This document shows, piece after piece, positions 24,722 to 34,553 of a DNA stretch of 64,000 nucleotides. Source of the DNA: Paenibacillus dendritiformis (lineage in GTDB: Bacteria; Bacillota; Bacilli; Paenibacillales; Paenibacillaceae); NCBI RefSeq assembly GCF_015845845.1, contig NZ_LDIG01000131.1, positions 1 through 64,000 of the forward strand, given 5' to 3'. Numbering within the stretch: position 1 is the stretch's first letter; every line of letters begins with the position of its first letter. Below the pieces are notes generated by a model, which did not search any database, was not told where the DNA came from, and worked only from the letters and a program-made list of their open reading frames with translations. Position numbers and translations under genes: made by a program.

Positions 24722-27319
24722 TTAAGAGGACAGCTTGCTCTGTTCAAATTGCTCCAGCGTCATGAGCACTTCGCGCGGGCGGCTTCCTTCATGCGGCCCG
24801 ATAATTCCCTGCATATGCATATAATCAATCAACCGGCTCGCTCGATTATAGCCAATGCGCATCCGCCGCTGCAGCAGCGAGGCCGATGCTTGCTGAGCCT
24901 CCAGCACAATCTGCAGAGCCTGATCATACAATTCATCGACCGGCTCATCCGAAGCCATTCCGTTCTCATCCAGCTCGGGAACAAGCTCTTCGTTGTATTC
25001 CGCTTCTCCCTGGCTGCTCACATACGTGACAACCGCCTCCACCTCCTGATCGGACAAGAAGGCGCCCTGGACGCGAACCGGCTTCGAAGCGCCCACCGGC
25101 AGGAACAGCATATCTCCCCGTCCGAGCAGCTTCTCCGCTCCGGCGGAATCGAGAATCGTTCGCGAGTCGACCTGCGATGATACCCCGAAGGCGATCCGGG
25201 AAGGAATATTCGCCTTGATAAGCCCGGTGATGACATCGACCGAGGGCCGCTGGGTCGCGATAATAAGATGGATCCCCGCTGCCCGCGCCATCTGGGCAAG
25301 GCGGCAGATCGCGTCCTCTACATCGTTCGCGGCGACCATCATCAGATCGGCCAGCTCGTCCACGATGACGACGATGTACGGCAGCAGCATATGCGGCTGC
25401 TCCGCCATCAGCTTATTGTAGCCTTCAATATTGCGCGTTCCGGATTTGGAGAACAGCTCATAGCGCTTCTCCATCTCGACAACGATTTTTTTGAGGGCAA
25501 GCGACGCCCGCTTCGGATCGGTGACGACCGGCGCAAGCAAGTGCGGAATGCCGTTATACACATTCAGCTCGACCATCTTCGGGTCGACCATGAGGAACTT
25601 GACCTCGTCCGGCTTCGCCTTGTACAGAATGCTTGTAATAATGCCGTTAATGCAGACCGACTTCCCTGAGCCGGTCGCTCCTGCGACCAGCAAATGGGGC
25701 ATCCTCGCCAGATTGCCGACGATCGGCATCCCGGAAATATCGCGGCCGAGGGCGATGGACAACCGGGAAGGCGCTTCGGTAAAGGTTGGCGTCTCCATGA
25801 CTTCCCGCATCGTCACGACCGACACTTCATTATTCGGCACCTCAATGCCGATGGCCGATTTCCCCGGAATCGGCGCCTCCATCCGGATATCCTTCGCCGC
25901 TAGGGCAAGGGCGATATCATCAGACAAGCTGACGATGCGGCTCACCTTGACGCCGATATCGGGCTGAATCTCGTAGCGCGTAACGGCAGGTCCGCGCACC
26001 ACCTCCAATACTTTGGCGCGGACCCCGAAGCTCTCCAGCGTCGCCTCCAGCTTGCGTGCCGTCTGCATGAAGTCGGAATGCTCGCCGCCCTTCCCGGCGC
26101 TCTGCTGCTTCGCCAGCAGAGAGAAGGATGGGAGCCGGTACGGCTTCGGCGGCTTCTTGACCGGCGCAGGCGGTGCGGCGGCCGCATCCGGATCATCTGC
26201 GTCCAACGCTTCGTGTCCGGCATCCGCCGGGGCGGAATCCGGGACAGTCTCCTCGTCCCCGTTCGACTGACCGCCGCCCTGCGGATGGACAGGGTCAAGC
26301 TCATGGGAGCCATCTTCATCGGCCTCCTCATTGTGCCAGCCGGCCGCATCCGATGACTGCTGGGCGGTGAAATCGCGGAACAGCGGCGCGGCTTCCTCCG
26401 CACCGTCGCCAGCAGGCGGCTCTTCCGTCTCCTGATGGATTGGAATCGCGCTCGGAGCTCCAGCCGTGAATACAGCCGGATCTTCGGCATATTCTTCGTC
26501 CTCCATATCGTTCCGGCGCTTGCCGCCGAACAATTGAACGAACACAGGAACCTTTTTCCGGCGCGGAGGGCCGTCCTCATCCTCATCCTCTTCTTCCACC
26601 GGATCAGGAATTCGATCGCGCGAGCGCTTCGCCTTCGCGTCAGGCCGGCTCTTGCTCTCGGCCACCCTGCGCTCATTGAGCCGCGCTTTGCGCTTTTTGT
26701 GGATAATGGCCGCCCATTTCTTGATCTGGGTTCGTATTAAGCGGACCAGCTCGACATAGGACAACTGGGTCGCCAGCATGAAGCCGATGAACAGCAGCAC
26801 GATCGTCAGCAGCTTCGTGCCCAGACTGCCGAACAGCACGAACAGGACGCAATATAACGCCGCCCCGATATAACCGCCGCTTATATCCTTTTGCAGCATC
26901 GTCCCTGCCGTGCCGGTGTCCGTTGACTGCAGCAATTCCACTTTCAACGCGTTATGTATGTCTTGAAAAATGATGCCCGCGCGAACCTCCTCCGCGCCGG
27001 GAAGTATGCGCTGCTCCACCGTATTGACGGTGCTTATCATCGTCAGAGCCAGTATGATGCAGAGCAGCCCCGTCTTCCGAGGATTCCAGCCGGAAGGCCA
27101 CTGTCGCTTGATCATAGCGGCAAGTCCGATATATATGAACACAAGCGGTATAATAAAGTACCATTTCCCCAGCAGCATGCCCGCAATCTTGGACAAGGAG
27201 CGGCCGAATGCCGCGCCGCCTGCAAGGGCAATGACCGAACATGTTATCATTAGAATACCGTAGATTTCATATTTCAGACTCTTGCTGAAGGACGCCTTTT
27301 TTTTCTTCCTCCGTGGCAA
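24722..27319 (-). CDS. spoIIIE: DNA translocase FtsK/SpoIIIE
   Basis: This hexameric ATP-driven DNA pump moves the chromosome through the septum in sporulation and clears trapped DNA in division. Order: a basic N-terminus, four or more transmembrane helices (residues 20-190), a long acidic, low-complexity cytoplasmic linker (210-400, with [15 protein letters not shown]), then the motor with Walker [16 protein letters not shown] (about 555-569) and [11 protein letters not shown]. The C-terminal gamma winged helix ([20 protein letters not shown]) reads SRS/KOPS-type sites. The start is TTG at 27319 behind GGAGGTGAGCGCAT. The protein is 865 residues; the linker makes it longer than B. subtilis SpoIIIE. 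Confidence 0.95.
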   Translation of the reverse strand: MPRRKKKKASFSKSLKYEIYGILMITCSVIALAGGAAFGRSLSKIAGMLLGKWYFIIPLVFIYIGLAAMIKRQWPSGWNPRKTGLLCIILALTMISTVNTVEQRILPGAEEVRAGIIFQDIHNALKVELLQSTDTGTAGTMLQKDISGGYIGAALYCVLFVLFGSLGTKLLTIVLLFIGFMLATQLSYVELVRLIRTQIKKWAAIIHKKRKARLNERRVAESKSRPDAKAKRSRDRIPDPVEEEDEDEDGPPRRKKVPVFVQLFGGKRRNDMEDEEYAEDPAVFTAGAPSAIPIHQETEEPPAGDGAEEAAPLFRDFTAQQSSDAAGWHNEEADEDGSHELDPVHPQGGGQSNGDEETVPDSAPADAGHEALDADDPDAAAAPPAPVKKPPKPYRLPSFSLLAKQQSAGKGGEHSDFMQTARKLEATLESFGVRAKVLEVVRGPAVTRYEIQPDIGVKVSRIVSLSDDIALALAAKDIRMEAPIPGKSAIGIEVPNNEVSVVTMREVMETPTFTEAPSRLSIALGRDISGMPIVGNLARMPHLLVAGATGSGKSVCINGIITSILYKAKPDEVKFLMVDPKMVELNVYNGIPHLLAPVVTDPKRASLALKKIVVEMEKRYELFSKSGTRNIEGYNKLMAEQPHMLLPYIVVIVDELADLMMVAANDVEDAICRLAQMARAAGIHLIIATQRPSVDVITGLIKANIPSRIAFGVSSQVDSRTILDSAGAEKLLGRGDMLFLPVGASKPVRVQGAFLSDQEVEAVVTYVSSQGEAEYNEELVPELDENGMASDEPVDELYDQALQIVLEAQQASASLLQRRMRIGYNRASRLIDYMHMQGIIGPHEGSRPREVLMTLEQFEQSKLSS

Positions 27320-27341
27320 ATGCGCTCACCTCCATCGATCC

Positions 27342-27364
27342 ATTATATCACAGAACAACCGTTC
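27342..27364 (-). promoter_or_regulatory. spoIIIE promoter with embedded LexA-like palindrome
   Basis: On the minus strand TGATATAAT (-10 at 27347-27342, extended TG) lies about 20 bp before the TTG start. GAACGGTTGTTC (27364-27353) occupies the spacer and fits the LexA core GAACN4GTTC exactly, though flanked by A/T rather than C/G. The -35 is poor. An SOS role is inference. Confidence 0.5.
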
Positions 27365-27440
27365 TTACTATCTGGAATGAAGAGGGGCGGCAGGCGGAAT
27401 CCATTTTTATGTGCTCGGCGGCTCCGCCTCGGAACAGGCG

Positions 27441-27470
27441 CAAGCACGCTCCGAACATGAAGCGTGCTTG
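27441..27470 (-). other. Hairpin downstream of ylzJ, no U-tract
   Basis: CAAGCACGCT pairs with AGCGTGCTTG around a 10-nt loop (10-bp perfect stem). On the minus strand CGCCTG follows rather than T residues. It lies in the ylzJ-spoIIIE spacer; it may act as a weak terminator or mRNA 3'-end block. Confidence 0.6.
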
Positions 27471-27494
27471 TCATCTTCCGTCCCCGATGCCGTC

Positions 27495-27704
27495 TCATCC
27501 GAGAGAGATCATCGTGCCCGGCATATATTCGGGTTGAAGGAAATCTTGGATATCCTGCTCCTGCAGCAGCCGTTCGACTCGGACCGTTTTGGCATCGACC
27601 GCTTCGACGAGCAGCGTCCGTCCGTTCCGCTTCATCTCGAAGAAGCGGGGTTCTTTCTCATAGCCTCTCCATATTTCTTCCATTGGAATGATTGAATGGA
27701 GCAT
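27495..27704 (-). CDS. ylzJ: YlzJ-like small protein
   Basis: This 69-residue protein ([20 protein letters not shown] at the N-terminus) matches the YlzJ-like family by its opening, the central RTLLVEAVDAKTVRVERLL, and its position between tepA and spoIIIE, as in B. subtilis. Function is unknown. The ATG overlaps the tepA stop by one base (TGATG), so translation is coupled to tepA. Confidence 0.82.
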   Translation of the reverse strand: MLHSIIPMEEIWRGYEKEPRFFEMKRNGRTLLVEAVDAKTVRVERLLQEQDIQDFLQPEYMPGTMISLG

Positions 27705-28528
27705 CAGACCGGGCCCCCCTCGAATGGCGGCTGCTGGACATGAGGCGGCATCGTTGCTCCGTTTCCAGGCGCCGCGTTTTTATTCAATTTACGCTCGTCA
27801 ATCAGACGATTGAGATGGCGCAGGGCCGCTCCGACTCCGCCCACCTCATCGATCAGCCCGTAGCGCACCGCATCGTGCCCGATCACCGTCGTCCCGATAT
27901 CCCGGGTCAGCTCTCCCGTCGTGAACATCAATTCCTTGAATTTATGCTCGGATACGCGGGAATGGGATGTGACGAACCTGACGACTCGCTCCTGCATTTT
28001 ATCCAAATATTCAAACGTTTGCGGCACGCCGATGACAAGCCCGGTCAACCGGATGGGATGAATCGTCATCGTGGCCGTCTCTGCGATAAAACTCATCTGC
28101 GAGGCAACGGCTATCGGCACGCCGATACTGTGCCCTCCGCCCAGTACGAGCGTGACGGTCGGCTTCGACATCGAGGCGATCATTTCCGCGATCGCCAATC
28201 CCGCTTCGACGTCTCCGCCCACTGTATTCAGTATAATCAGGACGCCCTCGATTTTGGGATTCTGCTCCGCGGCGACCAACTGCGGAATGACATGCTCGTA
28301 TTTCGTCGTTTTATTTTGAGGCGGCAGCACGACATGTCCTTCAATCTGCCCGATAATATTCAGGCAATAAATATTCGATTCCCCCGGCGACGGAGTGGAA
28401 GCGGTGCCCAACTGCTGGATATTCTCGACAGGGGGCGGGGTGTTCGCACCGGATGGATTGGTTCCGTCGGGCGGCGCCTCATTCTGATGCAGCGACGGCT
28501 GATAAAGATGTATGTTCGGATCAGGCAT
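27704..28528 (-). CDS. tepA: TepA, ClpP-like serine protease
   Basis: This 274-residue cytosolic ClpP/crotonase-fold protein was first reported as a translocation-enhancing protease and later as a spore SASP-degradation factor in Bacillus. After a Pro-rich N-terminus (15-50), the core shows [19 protein letters not shown] and the nucleophile region [15 protein letters not shown] (Ser after His). A downstream [10 protein letters not shown] supplies the His. The start at 28528 has GGAGG 9 nt upstream; the in-frame ATG at 28543 is part of that site. It is followed by coupled ylzJ. Confidence 0.88.
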   Translation of the reverse strand: MPDPNIHLYQPSLHQNEAPPDGTNPSGANTPPPVENIQQLGTASTPSPGESNIYCLNIIGQIEGHVVLPPQNKTTKYEHVIPQLVAAEQNPKIEGVLIILNTVGGDVEAGLAIAEMIASMSKPTVTLVLGGGHSIGVPIAVASQMSFIAETATMTIHPIRLTGLVIGVPQTFEYLDKMQERVVRFVTSHSRVSEHKFKELMFTTGELTRDIGTTVIGHDAVRYGLIDEVGGVGAALRHLNRLIDERKLNKNAAPGNGATMPPHVQQPPFEGGPV

Positions 28529-28615
28529 CTGTATTCCCTCCATGTGGTCTAGTGGGTGCCGTCATAGGTTGCGCAACTCCTTCCGGCGTTATGCCCCGTT
28601 CCCCTCCCCCGGCAT

Positions 28616-28658
28616 GCAAAAAAGCTGACAGCCCCGCCGAGACAGGGATGTCAGCTTT
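28616..28658 (-). terminator. Intrinsic terminator downstream of the RNase J gene
   Basis: On the minus strand AAAGCTGACA pairs with TGTCAGCTTT and continues into TTTTGC. It separates the RNase J gene from tepA. Confidence 0.88.
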
Positions 28659-28713
28659 CCTTGAAATAAGCGGGACGAGAATAACTGGTGACTGGGATTC
28701 TCGTCCCTACTTA

Positions 28714-30390
28714 TTATACTTCCATAATAATAGGCAGAATCATCGGACGGCGGCGGGTCTGCTCGTACAGGAACCGGCCAAGCGCATCCTTCACGTTTGT
28801 CTTCAGCGAAGCCCACTCGTTCACATTCTCGTTCATCAGCTTATGAAGCGTCGAGGTGACGATACGATTGGCTTCGTCCAGAAGGCCTTCCGACTCACGG
28901 ACATAGACGAATCCGCGAGAAATGATATCCGGGCCGGACAGAATCGTTCCATCCTGCTTGCTCAAGGTGACCACGACGACCAAAATGCCGTCTTGCGAGA
29001 GCAATTTGCGATCGCGCAATACGATATTGCCGACATCGCCGACGCCGAGTCCGTCAATGAGCACGTATCCCGATTGCACTTTCGAGCCGCGCCGGGCGAC
29101 GCCATTCTGAATCTCGACGGTATCTCCGATGTCCGTAATGAAAATATTTTCTTTCTCAATTCCGACCGACTCCGCAAGCTGGGCGTGATGTCTCAGCATC
29201 CGGTATTCGCCGTGAATCGGAATGAAATATTTTGGCCGCATCAAATTGAGCATGAGCTTGAGTTCTTCCTGGCTGCCGTGTCCGGATACGTGCACGCCGG
29301 CTCTCATGCCGCTATAAATGACATGCGCACCCAAGCGGGACAATTCATCGATAGTTCGTCCGACATACTTCTCGTTCCCTGGAATCGGAGTAGCGGCAAT
29401 AACGACCGTGTCTCCCGGCAAAATATCAACCTTGCGGTGAGTCGAACGCGCCATCCGCGTCAGGGCCGACATCGGCTCGCCTTGGGAGCCGGTTGACAGA
29501 ATGACTACCCGGTCAGCAGCCATCTTGTTCACTTCATCCGGTTCGATCAGCATGCCGTCCGGAACATATAAATATCCGAGTTCCGAAGCGATCGTAACGA
29601 CATTGACCATGCTGCGCCCTACCACGGTCAGCTTCCGGTTCGTCGCATGGGCTGCCTCAATCACCTGCTGTATCCTGTGAATGTTGGAAGCGAACGTCGC
29701 CACGACGACGCGCTGTTGGGCGCTGCGGAAAATTTCCTCCAGCACAACGCCGACGCTGCTCTCCGAAGGCGTATAGCCTGGACGCTCTGCATTCGTGCTG
29801 TCGGACAGCAGGGCAAGCACGCCCTTGCTCCCGATCTCGGCCATGCGCTGCAGATCGGCATATTGCCCGTTAACCGGCGTATGATCGAACTTGAAATCGC
29901 CCGTGTGGACGACATTGCCTTCCGGCGTCTCCAGACATACCCCCACCGAATCCGGTATCGAGTGGTTCGTCTTGAAGAACGTCGCCCGGATCGTTCCGAG
30001 CTGCACTTCGGAATCTGCCGTAATCAGAACGCGCTTCGTCTCGCCCAGCAGATTGGCTTCGCGCAGCTTGCTCTCAATCAAGCCGAGCGTCAAGCGAGTG
30101 CCGTAGACAGGCACATTGAGATGCTTCAGTACATAGGGAAGACCTCCGATGTGGTCCTCGTGTCCGTGCGTAATGAGGATTCCTCTTACTTTATCACGAT
30201 TATCGGTCAAATATGAAATATCCGGAATGACAATATCAATTCCGAGCATATCTTCTTCCGGGAACTTCAACCCTGCATCGATGACGACGATATCGTTTCC
30301 GTATTGGACGACGTACATATTTTTCCCGATTTCGCCCACGCCGCCCAATGCGAAGATAGATAATTTATCAGCGGTGTTTTTCTTCGACAA
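28714..30390 (-). CDS. Ribonuclease J (locus of rnjB)
   Basis: RNase J is a 5'-3' exonuclease and endonuclease of the beta-CASP metallo-beta-lactamase family. The metal motif HGHEDHIGG (HxHxDH) is intact near residues 74-82. Other motifs: HTGDFKFDHTPV near 163, SDSTNAERPGYT, beta-CASP elements VVATFASNIHRIQQV and STGSQGEPMSAL, and FIPIHGEYRMLRHHA near 390. The 558 residues are normal. Gene order (dapA before, tepA after) is that of B. subtilis rnjB, yet the active site is J1-like, so I leave the symbol blank. The start is TTG behind AGGAGG. Confidence 0.93.
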   Translation of the reverse strand: MSKKNTADKLSIFALGGVGEIGKNMYVVQYGNDIVVIDAGLKFPEEDMLGIDIVIPDISYLTDNRDKVRGILITHGHEDHIGGLPYVLKHLNVPVYGTRLTLGLIESKLREANLLGETKRVLITADSEVQLGTIRATFFKTNHSIPDSVGVCLETPEGNVVHTGDFKFDHTPVNGQYADLQRMAEIGSKGVLALLSDSTNAERPGYTPSESSVGVVLEEIFRSAQQRVVVATFASNIHRIQQVIEAAHATNRKLTVVGRSMVNVVTIASELGYLYVPDGMLIEPDEVNKMAADRVVILSTGSQGEPMSALTRMARSTHRKVDILPGDTVVIAATPIPGNEKYVGRTIDELSRLGAHVIYSGMRAGVHVSGHGSQEELKLMLNLMRPKYFIPIHGEYRMLRHHAQLAESVGIEKENIFITDIGDTVEIQNGVARRGSKVQSGYVLIDGLGVGDVGNIVLRDRKLLSQDGILVVVVTLSKQDGTILSGPDIISRGFVYVRESEGLLDEANRIVTSTLHKLMNENVNEWASLKTNVKDALGRFLYEQTRRRPMILPIIMEV

Positions 30391-30482
30391 GTGGATCTTA
30401 ACCTCCTACTATATTCAGTTGGCCGTCAACCAATGAACATCTTTCATTTCAAAATTATACCGCACCCAGTCACTTGATTTTC

Positions 30483-30512
30483 ATTATACATGAACAAAAG
30501 TGAAAAACACAA
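30483..30512 (-). promoter_or_regulatory. Candidate sigma-A promoter of the RNase J gene
   Basis: On the minus strand TTGTGT (30512-30507) and TATAAT (30488-30483) are 18 bp apart. A second TATAAT lies about 30 bp closer to the gene without a clear -35. Confidence 0.5.
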
Positions 30513-30546
30513 GTCAGCGATTATCCAGCCCTATTGTCTCCGAAAA

Positions 30547-30576
30547 GCAAAAACCGATGCCCCGCAAGGCATCGGC
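30547..30576 (-). terminator. Intrinsic terminator downstream of dapA
   Basis: On the minus strand CCGATGCC pairs with GGCATCGG around a short loop and is followed by TTTTTGC. Confidence 0.9.
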
Positions 30577-30614
30577 TCCTCTAACCGTTCATTTATTTTT
30601 TTAAAAATGACACC

Positions 30615-31487
30615 TCAATCCAGCGATTCAACCAGCTCGCGAATAAAGGCGGCCTCGCTCTCGGAAGGCTCCACCAGCGGCAGACGCACCCCGCCGACAT
30701 GATAGCCCCGGAGTTGAAGCGCGTACTTGACGGCAACCGGGTTCGGACAATGGAACAGCCCCTTGAAGACAGGGTACAAGCGGCGATGCAGCCGGGCAGC
30801 TTCCGCATTATCCCCGTTCAGATACGCTTCGATCATCGTCTTCATCTCGGCGCCGACTAGATGGCTCGCCACGCTGATAATGCCGTGGCCGCCCACGGCC
30901 AGGAGCGGCAGCGTCAGAGGGTCGTCGCCGCTGTACACATAGAACCCTTCCGGCGCGCCATCGACGATCAGCGTCATTTGCTCCAGCGACGCGCATTCCT
31001 TCGTCGCGACGATATTCGGTATCTCCGCCAGCCGAAGCGTGGTCTCGACGGACAGGCTTACGGCGGTCCGCCCCGGGACGTTATACAGGATGACCGGCAG
31101 CTTCGTCGATTCGGCAATCGCCTTGAAATGGCGGTACAAGCCTTCCTGATTCGGTCTGTTATAGTAAGGAGCGACCAATAGCACGCCGTCGACGCCGGCT
31201 TCCTCGGCCAGCTTCGTCAGATGAATCGAGTGGGCCGTATTGTTGCTGCCTGTGCCGGCAATGATCCGGGCGCGTCCGGCGGCCTTTTCCACAGCGAACT
31301 TGAACAGCTCCACCTTCTCATCATCGGTCAAGGTCGGGGATTCCCCCGTCGTTCCGCATATGACGAGACTGTCGTTCCGCTGCACCTCAATCAAATCATG
31401 AATCAGACGTTCCACTTCAGGCCAATGAATCCGTTCGTTGGCATCGAACGGGGTGACCATGGCGGTTATCAATCTTCCGAACTCCAC
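30615..31487 (-). CDS. dapA: 4-hydroxy-tetrahydrodipicolinate synthase
   Basis: DapA condenses aspartate semialdehyde and pyruvate, the branch point to diaminopimelate, lysine and dipicolinate. The TIM-barrel protein carries VICGTTGESPTLTDDEK, the catalytic Tyr in LYNVPGRTA and the Schiff-base Lys in VATKECAS (about residue 160). The start is GTG at 31487, 9 nt after GAGGAGG; the frame's earlier ATG at 31505 lies within that site. The 290 residues are typical. It closes the dpaA-dpaB-asd-dapG-dapA group. Confidence 0.95.
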   Translation of the reverse strand: MEFGRLITAMVTPFDANERIHWPEVERLIHDLIEVQRNDSLVICGTTGESPTLTDDEKVELFKFAVEKAAGRARIIAGTGSNNTAHSIHLTKLAEEAGVDGVLLVAPYYNRPNQEGLYRHFKAIAESTKLPVILYNVPGRTAVSLSVETTLRLAEIPNIVATKECASLEQMTLIVDGAPEGFYVYSGDDPLTLPLLAVGGHGIISVASHLVGAEMKTMIEAYLNGDNAEAARLHRRLYPVFKGLFHCPNPVAVKYALQLRGYHVGGVRLPLVEPSESEAAFIRELVESLD

Positions 31488-31540
31488 TGTTAGACTCCTC
31501 CTCATGCAACTTCAGATCAACGCCTGGAAGGCATCCTGCA

Positions 31541-32758
31541 TCACCGCTCCAGATGGAATTTGGAATGCAGCGCCCGCAACGCCCGAACCATATCTTCCTT
31601 CCTTACGAGAACCCATATCGTCGTATTCGAATCGGCGGATTGCAGTATCTGTATCTCTTGCTCCGTCAGTGCTTCCACGATCGTGGCCATAATTCCCGGC
31701 ACGCCGTTGATCCCGCCGCCGATAACCGACACTTTGGCGCAGCCGGACAGGAATTTGGGCGCAAAGCCCATCTCCTCCAGCACCTCCCGCGCTCTCGGGG
31801 CATCGGTATCGAACACCGTATAAACGGCGCCTGACGGGGTAACATTAATAAAGTCTACGCTAATATGATTTTGGGCCATCGCCTTGAAAACTTTGAGCTG
31901 CAAATCATAGATTCCGGCCTCTGCTTCCACCGAGATTTGCGTTACGTTGCTCACATAAGCAATCCCTGTCACATAGCGATCGACGAAAGCCGTCTCCACC
32001 GCATGAAAGCCTTCCGGATGAGTGACGAGCGTTCCCTCGTCTTCGCTGAAGGTGGAGCGGACGCGGACAGGCACCTGAGCCTGCATCGCGATCTCGACCG
32101 CGCGCGGATGAATGACTTTGGCCCCGTGATGAGCCAGATTGCACATCTCTGTATAGCTTACGACCGAGAGCGGCTTGGCATCCTCCACCAAGCGCGGATC
32201 TGCGGTCAATATGCCGTTTACATCGGTATAAATATCGACAATTTCCGCATGCAGCGCCGCACCCAGCGCCGTGGCGGACGTGTCGCTTCCTCCCCGGCCA
32301 AGGGTCGTGATATCGCCCTCATCGGTCTGGCCCTGGAAGCCGGTGACGATGACGACATCGGCATGGTTCCAGCTCTCGACAACCCGCTCGGGACATACGT
32401 CCAGAATGCGGGCATTGCCGAATTGGCGATCCGTCCGGAAGCCGGCCTGGGCTCCGGTCAGTACGGTTGCCGAGATGCCGTGCCGGCGGAGCAGTCCGCA
32501 CAAAGTCGTGGCCGAGATAATTTCACCGCAGCACAGTAATAAATCCCGCTCCCGCGGAGGCAGCTCGCTGCCGTTCTCCTGCATCCAATCAAGCAGAGTG
32601 TCGGTTGCGTAAGGCTCACCCCGTCTTCCCATCGCGGAGACGACGACGGCAAGGCGGTAGTCTCGATCAAGCTCCCGCCGGATATGATGAACTACTCTTT
32701 CTCTCGCTTCGGCGGTAGACAAAGAAGTGCCGCCGAATTTCTGTACTAATATACGCAT
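31541..32758 (-). CDS. dapG: Aspartokinase (DapG type)
   Basis: This enzyme phosphorylates aspartate at the head of the lysine, threonine, methionine and dipicolinate pathways. The N-terminal kinase domain shows VQKFGGTSLSTAEARERV (residues 5-22), TGFQGQTDEGDITTLGRGGS near 145 and VDIYTDVNGILTADPR. Two ACT domains follow (about 260-405), consistent with feedback control; in B. subtilis DapG responds to meso-diaminopimelate. The ATG at 32758 has GGAGG upstream; the ORF's upstream extension crosses the asd terminator. The protein is 405 residues. Confidence 0.95.
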   Translation of the reverse strand: MRILVQKFGGTSLSTAEARERVVHHIRRELDRDYRLAVVVSAMGRRGEPYATDTLLDWMQENGSELPPRERDLLLCCGEIISATTLCGLLRRHGISATVLTGAQAGFRTDRQFGNARILDVCPERVVESWNHADVVIVTGFQGQTDEGDITTLGRGGSDTSATALGAALHAEIVDIYTDVNGILTADPRLVEDAKPLSVVSYTEMCNLAHHGAKVIHPRAVEIAMQAQVPVRVRSTFSEDEGTLVTHPEGFHAVETAFVDRYVTGIAYVSNVTQISVEAEAGIYDLQLKVFKAMAQNHISVDFINVTPSGAVYTVFDTDAPRAREVLEEMGFAPKFLSGCAKVSVIGGGINGVPGIMATIVEALTEQEIQILQSADSNTTIWVLVRKEDMVRALRALHSKFHLER

Positions 32759-32808
32759 AGCGTTTCCTCCAACCATGAAGACTGACTGCCAGATAACGTG
32801 CCGATAGA

Positions 32809-32834
32809 CAAAAAAGGCAGGAGCAGCCTGCCTA
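32809..32834 (-). terminator. Intrinsic terminator between asd and dapG
   Basis: On the minus strand AGGCAGG pairs with CCTGCCT around a small loop and is followed by TTTTTTG. Its first bases overlap the asd stop codon region, so it can limit read-through from dpaAB-asd into dapG-dapA. Confidence 0.85.
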
Positions 32835-33872
32835 TGGCCGCTCCGACGCGATATGTTCAGCAATTTGAACCGCGTTCCATGCAGCGCCTTTCATTAAGTT
32901 ATCGGATACAATCCACATGTTGAGAGCGCGCGGTTCGTTCAGGTCCCTGCGCAGCCGGCCCACAAATACGTCTGGCTTCCCGGCGCATTCGGTCGCCAGC
33001 GGGTATTGTTGAGCTTCCGGATCGTCTACCAATGTAATGCCCGGGGCGTTGGCCAGCAGCTCTTTGACTTCATCAAGCTGGAAGTCTTCTTTCAACTCGA
33101 CATATACGGACTCGGAATGACCGTATACGACAGGGATCCGCACACATGTCGCCGTAACCTGTATGTCTTCGTCCCCCATAATTTTCTTCGTTTCCCGAAT
33201 CATCTTCATTTCTTCAAGCGTAAAGCCGTTGTCTTGGAATTTATCGATTTGCGGAATCGCATTGAAGGCAATCTGGTGCTTCACCGGCAAGGAGCCCACC
33301 GGAAGAATGTCCGGATTCACGTCCCGGCCTTCCAGCGCTTGCTTCGTCTGCCGCTGCAGCTCGTCGATCGCCCGGCTTCCCGCTCCGGATACGGCTTGGT
33401 AAGTCGAGACGATGACTTTGGAGATGCCGTACCGGTCGTAGAGCGGCTTCAACGCGACAACCATCTGGATAGTGGAGCAATTCGGATTGGCAATGAGGCC
33501 CTGATTCTCCGCCGCTTTGTCTATGTTCACTTCAGGAACGACGAGCGGCGTGTTCGGATCCATGCGGAAGGCGTTCGTGTTGTCAATGCATACCGCTCCC
33601 CGCTTAATCGCTTCCGGAGCAAGCGCCTTCGACACGTCGCCGCCTGCGCTGAACAAGGCGATATCTATCCCCTCGAAGCTCTCCGGCTTCGCTTCCTGCA
33701 CCGTAATCTCCTTGCCGTTGAATGCAATCTTCGTTCCGGCGGAGCGGGCGGAGGACAGCAACGTCAGCGTCTCAATGGGAAATTGACGTTGTTCCAGCAA
33801 TTTGATAATCTGTTCCCCTACGGCACCGGTTGCGCCGACTACTGCAACGTTATACCGCTTCTGATTGGTCAT
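32832..33872 (-). CDS. asd: Aspartate-semialdehyde dehydrogenase
   Basis: Asd makes aspartate semialdehyde from aspartyl phosphate with NADPH. The Rossmann motif VAVVGATGAVGEQ is at residues 10-22, the active-site Cys in LIANPNCSTIQMV (about 127-139), and the region AVSGAGSRAIDEL near 165. The conserved His/Arg segment is VTATCVRIPVVYGHSESV. The ATG at 33872 follows GAGGGGAGA; the frame's first start at 33896 is unsupported. The 346 residues are typical. Confidence 0.96.
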   Translation of the reverse strand: MTNQKRYNVAVVGATGAVGEQIIKLLEQRQFPIETLTLLSSARSAGTKIAFNGKEITVQEAKPESFEGIDIALFSAGGDVSKALAPEAIKRGAVCIDNTNAFRMDPNTPLVVPEVNIDKAAENQGLIANPNCSTIQMVVALKPLYDRYGISKVIVSTYQAVSGAGSRAIDELQRQTKQALEGRDVNPDILPVGSLPVKHQIAFNAIPQIDKFQDNGFTLEEMKMIRETKKIMGDEDIQVTATCVRIPVVYGHSESVYVELKEDFQLDEVKELLANAPGITLVDDPEAQQYPLATECAGKPDVFVGRLRRDLNEPRALNMWIVSDNLMKGAAWNAVQIAEHIASERP

Positions 33873-33910
33873 ATGTCGTTTCTCCCCTCTTGCCATCGTC
33901 TATATCAATC

Positions 33911-33943
33911 TGTCGAGGGATACTCGCAAGCGCCCCTCGGCAG
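33911..33943 (-). other. Intercistronic hairpin, dpaB-asd spacer
   Basis: CTG-CGAGGG pairs with CCCTCG-CAG (9 pairs, one mismatch) around a 14-nt loop. No U-tract follows on the minus strand. It sits about 40 nt upstream of the asd start. Confidence 0.5.
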
Positions 33944-33962
33944 ATGATCCACTAAGTTATGT

Positions 33963-34553
33963 TCATTGGCAACGTTCCACCAGCACCGGCTGAAGCTGTC
34001 TCCCCTCCAGCGCCGCCAGACAGGTCTCAGGCACGAGATCCATGCGGGCGACCAGCGAATTCGGCTTCTGCACCGGATTATCCTGCCCGAATGGAACGAA
34101 GTATATGTTCTTCGCCACCAGCAGCTTGGCGATATTGGCCGCGTTCAACCCCAGGCCGTCATTCGTGGAGATGGCCAGCACGAGCGGACGCTGATTGCGC
34201 ATCTGGGCCTTGGCGGCCATCAGGACGGGACTGTCTGTCATCGCGTTCGCCAGCTTGCTTGTCGTATTCCCCGTGCAAGGAGCGATAACCATGACGTCCA
34301 GCAGCTTGGACGGGCCAAGCGGCTCTGCCTCCACAATCGTAGAAATAATATCATTCCCCGTTATTTCTTTCAACTGCTTTTGCCACCCTTCGGATGTTCC
34401 GAACCGGGTGTCCGTCGTCATCACCGTATTCGAAGCGATAGGAATGACCCGCGCTCCCGCATCGACGAACCGCTGAATCTGGGGCATCACTTCCTCGAAC
34501 GTGCAGTGAGATCCCGTCAGCGCATAACCTACCGTGATTCCCTTATAATTCAT
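33963..34553 (-). CDS. dpaB: Dipicolinate synthase subunit B
   Basis: With DpaA it converts dihydrodipicolinate to dipicolinic acid in the mother cell, the major solute of the spore core. This 196-residue flavoprotein-like subunit (SpoVFB) shows GYALTGSHCTFEEVMP (residues 9-24), VMTTDTRFGT, and VIAPCTGNTTSKLANAMTDS near 90-108. The ATG at 34553 overlaps the dpaA stop by four bases (ATGA). Confidence 0.94.
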   Translation of the reverse strand: MNYKGITVGYALTGSHCTFEEVMPQIQRFVDAGARVIPIASNTVMTTDTRFGTSEGWQKQLKEITGNDIISTIVEAEPLGPSKLLDVMVIAPCTGNTTSKLANAMTDSPVLMAAKAQMRNQRPLVLAISTNDGLGLNAANIAKLLVAKNIYFVPFGQDNPVQKPNSLVARMDLVPETCLAALEGRQLQPVLVERCQ

